Shown one piece after another: positions 6,217 to 6,541 of a stretch of DNA of 6,541 nt. The stretch's first letter is position 1. Every line of letters starts with the position of its first letter. The translations under genes were made by a program, and so were the position numbers. The stretch is from Opitutales bacterium (GTDB taxonomy: Bacteria > Verrucomicrobiota > Verrucomicrobiia > Opitutales > UBA9783): NCBI GenBank assembly GCA_017479315.1, contig JAFVCI010000069.1, positions 1 to 6,541 on the forward strand, read 5' to 3'. The notes beneath the pieces are model-generated. The model saw nothing but the letters and a program-made list of their open reading frames with translations, searched no databases and had not been told where the DNA came from.

Positions 6217-6541
6217 CTACGGATTTTTTTCGGTCGGTTCTTCCGAAATGTCCGTGTTCAAACGTCCCGAAACGTATGCCAGTTGCGCCCAGTGGGTTGC
6301 CAGGGACGATTGCGATTGCGTGCGTTTCAGACGCGCTTCGGACAGATTTTTTTGCGCCGAAAGAACATCCAAAATATCGTTCAAGCCCGAATTATACCCG
6401 GAGCGCGATGCATTGAGGGCTTCCGGTGCCGCCGCTTCCAGGGCTTTTGCCGCCGTTAACAGTTGAACGGACGACTGGAATGCGTGAAATTCAGCCCAAA
6501 CATCCTTCAACACCTGCAGTTGCTGTTGCCGCAGCGCAAAC
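6217..6541 (-). CDS. Outer-membrane efflux channel, TolC/OEP family, C-terminal part
   Basis: The gene is cut by the right window edge; 107 complete codons plus the TAG stop are visible and the true start lies outside. TolC-type proteins form trimeric channels through the outer membrane and periplasm that receive substrate from the adaptor-pump pair. The visible part matches the end of the second OEP repeat: a long helix (AKALEAAAPEALNASRSGY), the conserved turn GLNDILDVLSAQKNLSEAR and a second helix leading to HWAQLAYVSGRL, then a short polar tail ending EEPTEKNP. A GTG near 6513 is an internal Val codon, not a start, because the frame and the family homology continue to the edge. The gene precedes the adaptor by 13 bases, so channel, adaptor and pump are most likely co-transcribed. 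Confidence 0.9.
   Translation of the reverse strand, partial: FALRQQQLQVLKDVWAEFHAFQSSVQLLTAAKALEAAAPEALNASRSGYNSGLNDILDVLSAQKNLSEARLKRTQSQSSLATHWAQLAYVSGRLNTDISEEPTEKNP

Noticed and set aside
5901..6416. 171-codon plus-strand ORF opposite the adaptor start and channel end
   Set aside because: It overlaps two supported minus-strand genes and their junction. The peptide is Arg/Cys/Phe-rich without a recognised domain, as expected for a shadow frame.

Overview
The window looks like ordinary chromosome from a Gram-negative bacterium of roughly balanced base composition. The Gram-negative assignment rests on a complete inner-membrane RND pump and its adaptor, next to the end of an outer-membrane TolC-type channel. 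The MnmA protein carries a CPW-containing segment (residues 47-49) that I associate from memory with Verrucomicrobiota and related PVC-group bacteria. That is a weak taxonomic hint, not an identification.

Layout, all recognised genes on the minus strand, read from the right edge leftwards: the C-terminal 107 codons of an outer-membrane efflux protein (6541-6217, cut by the window edge); a periplasmic adaptor / membrane fusion protein (6203-5058); a 175-bp gap filled almost exactly by a possible 54-codon small ORF (5050-4886); an HAE-1-type RND transporter of 1047 residues (4882-1739); a 544-bp region with no recognised gene (1738-1195) holding a strong GC-rich hairpin, a short inverted repeat, a weakly supported 56-codon ORF and two possible promoters; mnmA, the tRNA 2-thiouridylase (1194-109); and a short AT-richer tail (108-1) that may carry the edge of a neighbouring gene.

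The channel, adaptor and RND pump form one transcription unit and should assemble into a single tripartite efflux complex spanning both membranes. Its promoter lies outside the window on the right, and no regulator is visible. mnmA is a housekeeping translation gene and is probably transcribed separately from the 544-bp region upstream of it.

I found no CRISPR array, insertion sequence, tRNA, rRNA or convincing new system. The best candidates for a second look are the small hydrophobic ORF between adaptor and pump, the arrangement just upstream of mnmA that could give a leaderless mRNA, and a terminator-like hairpin whose orientation does not match the flanking genes.
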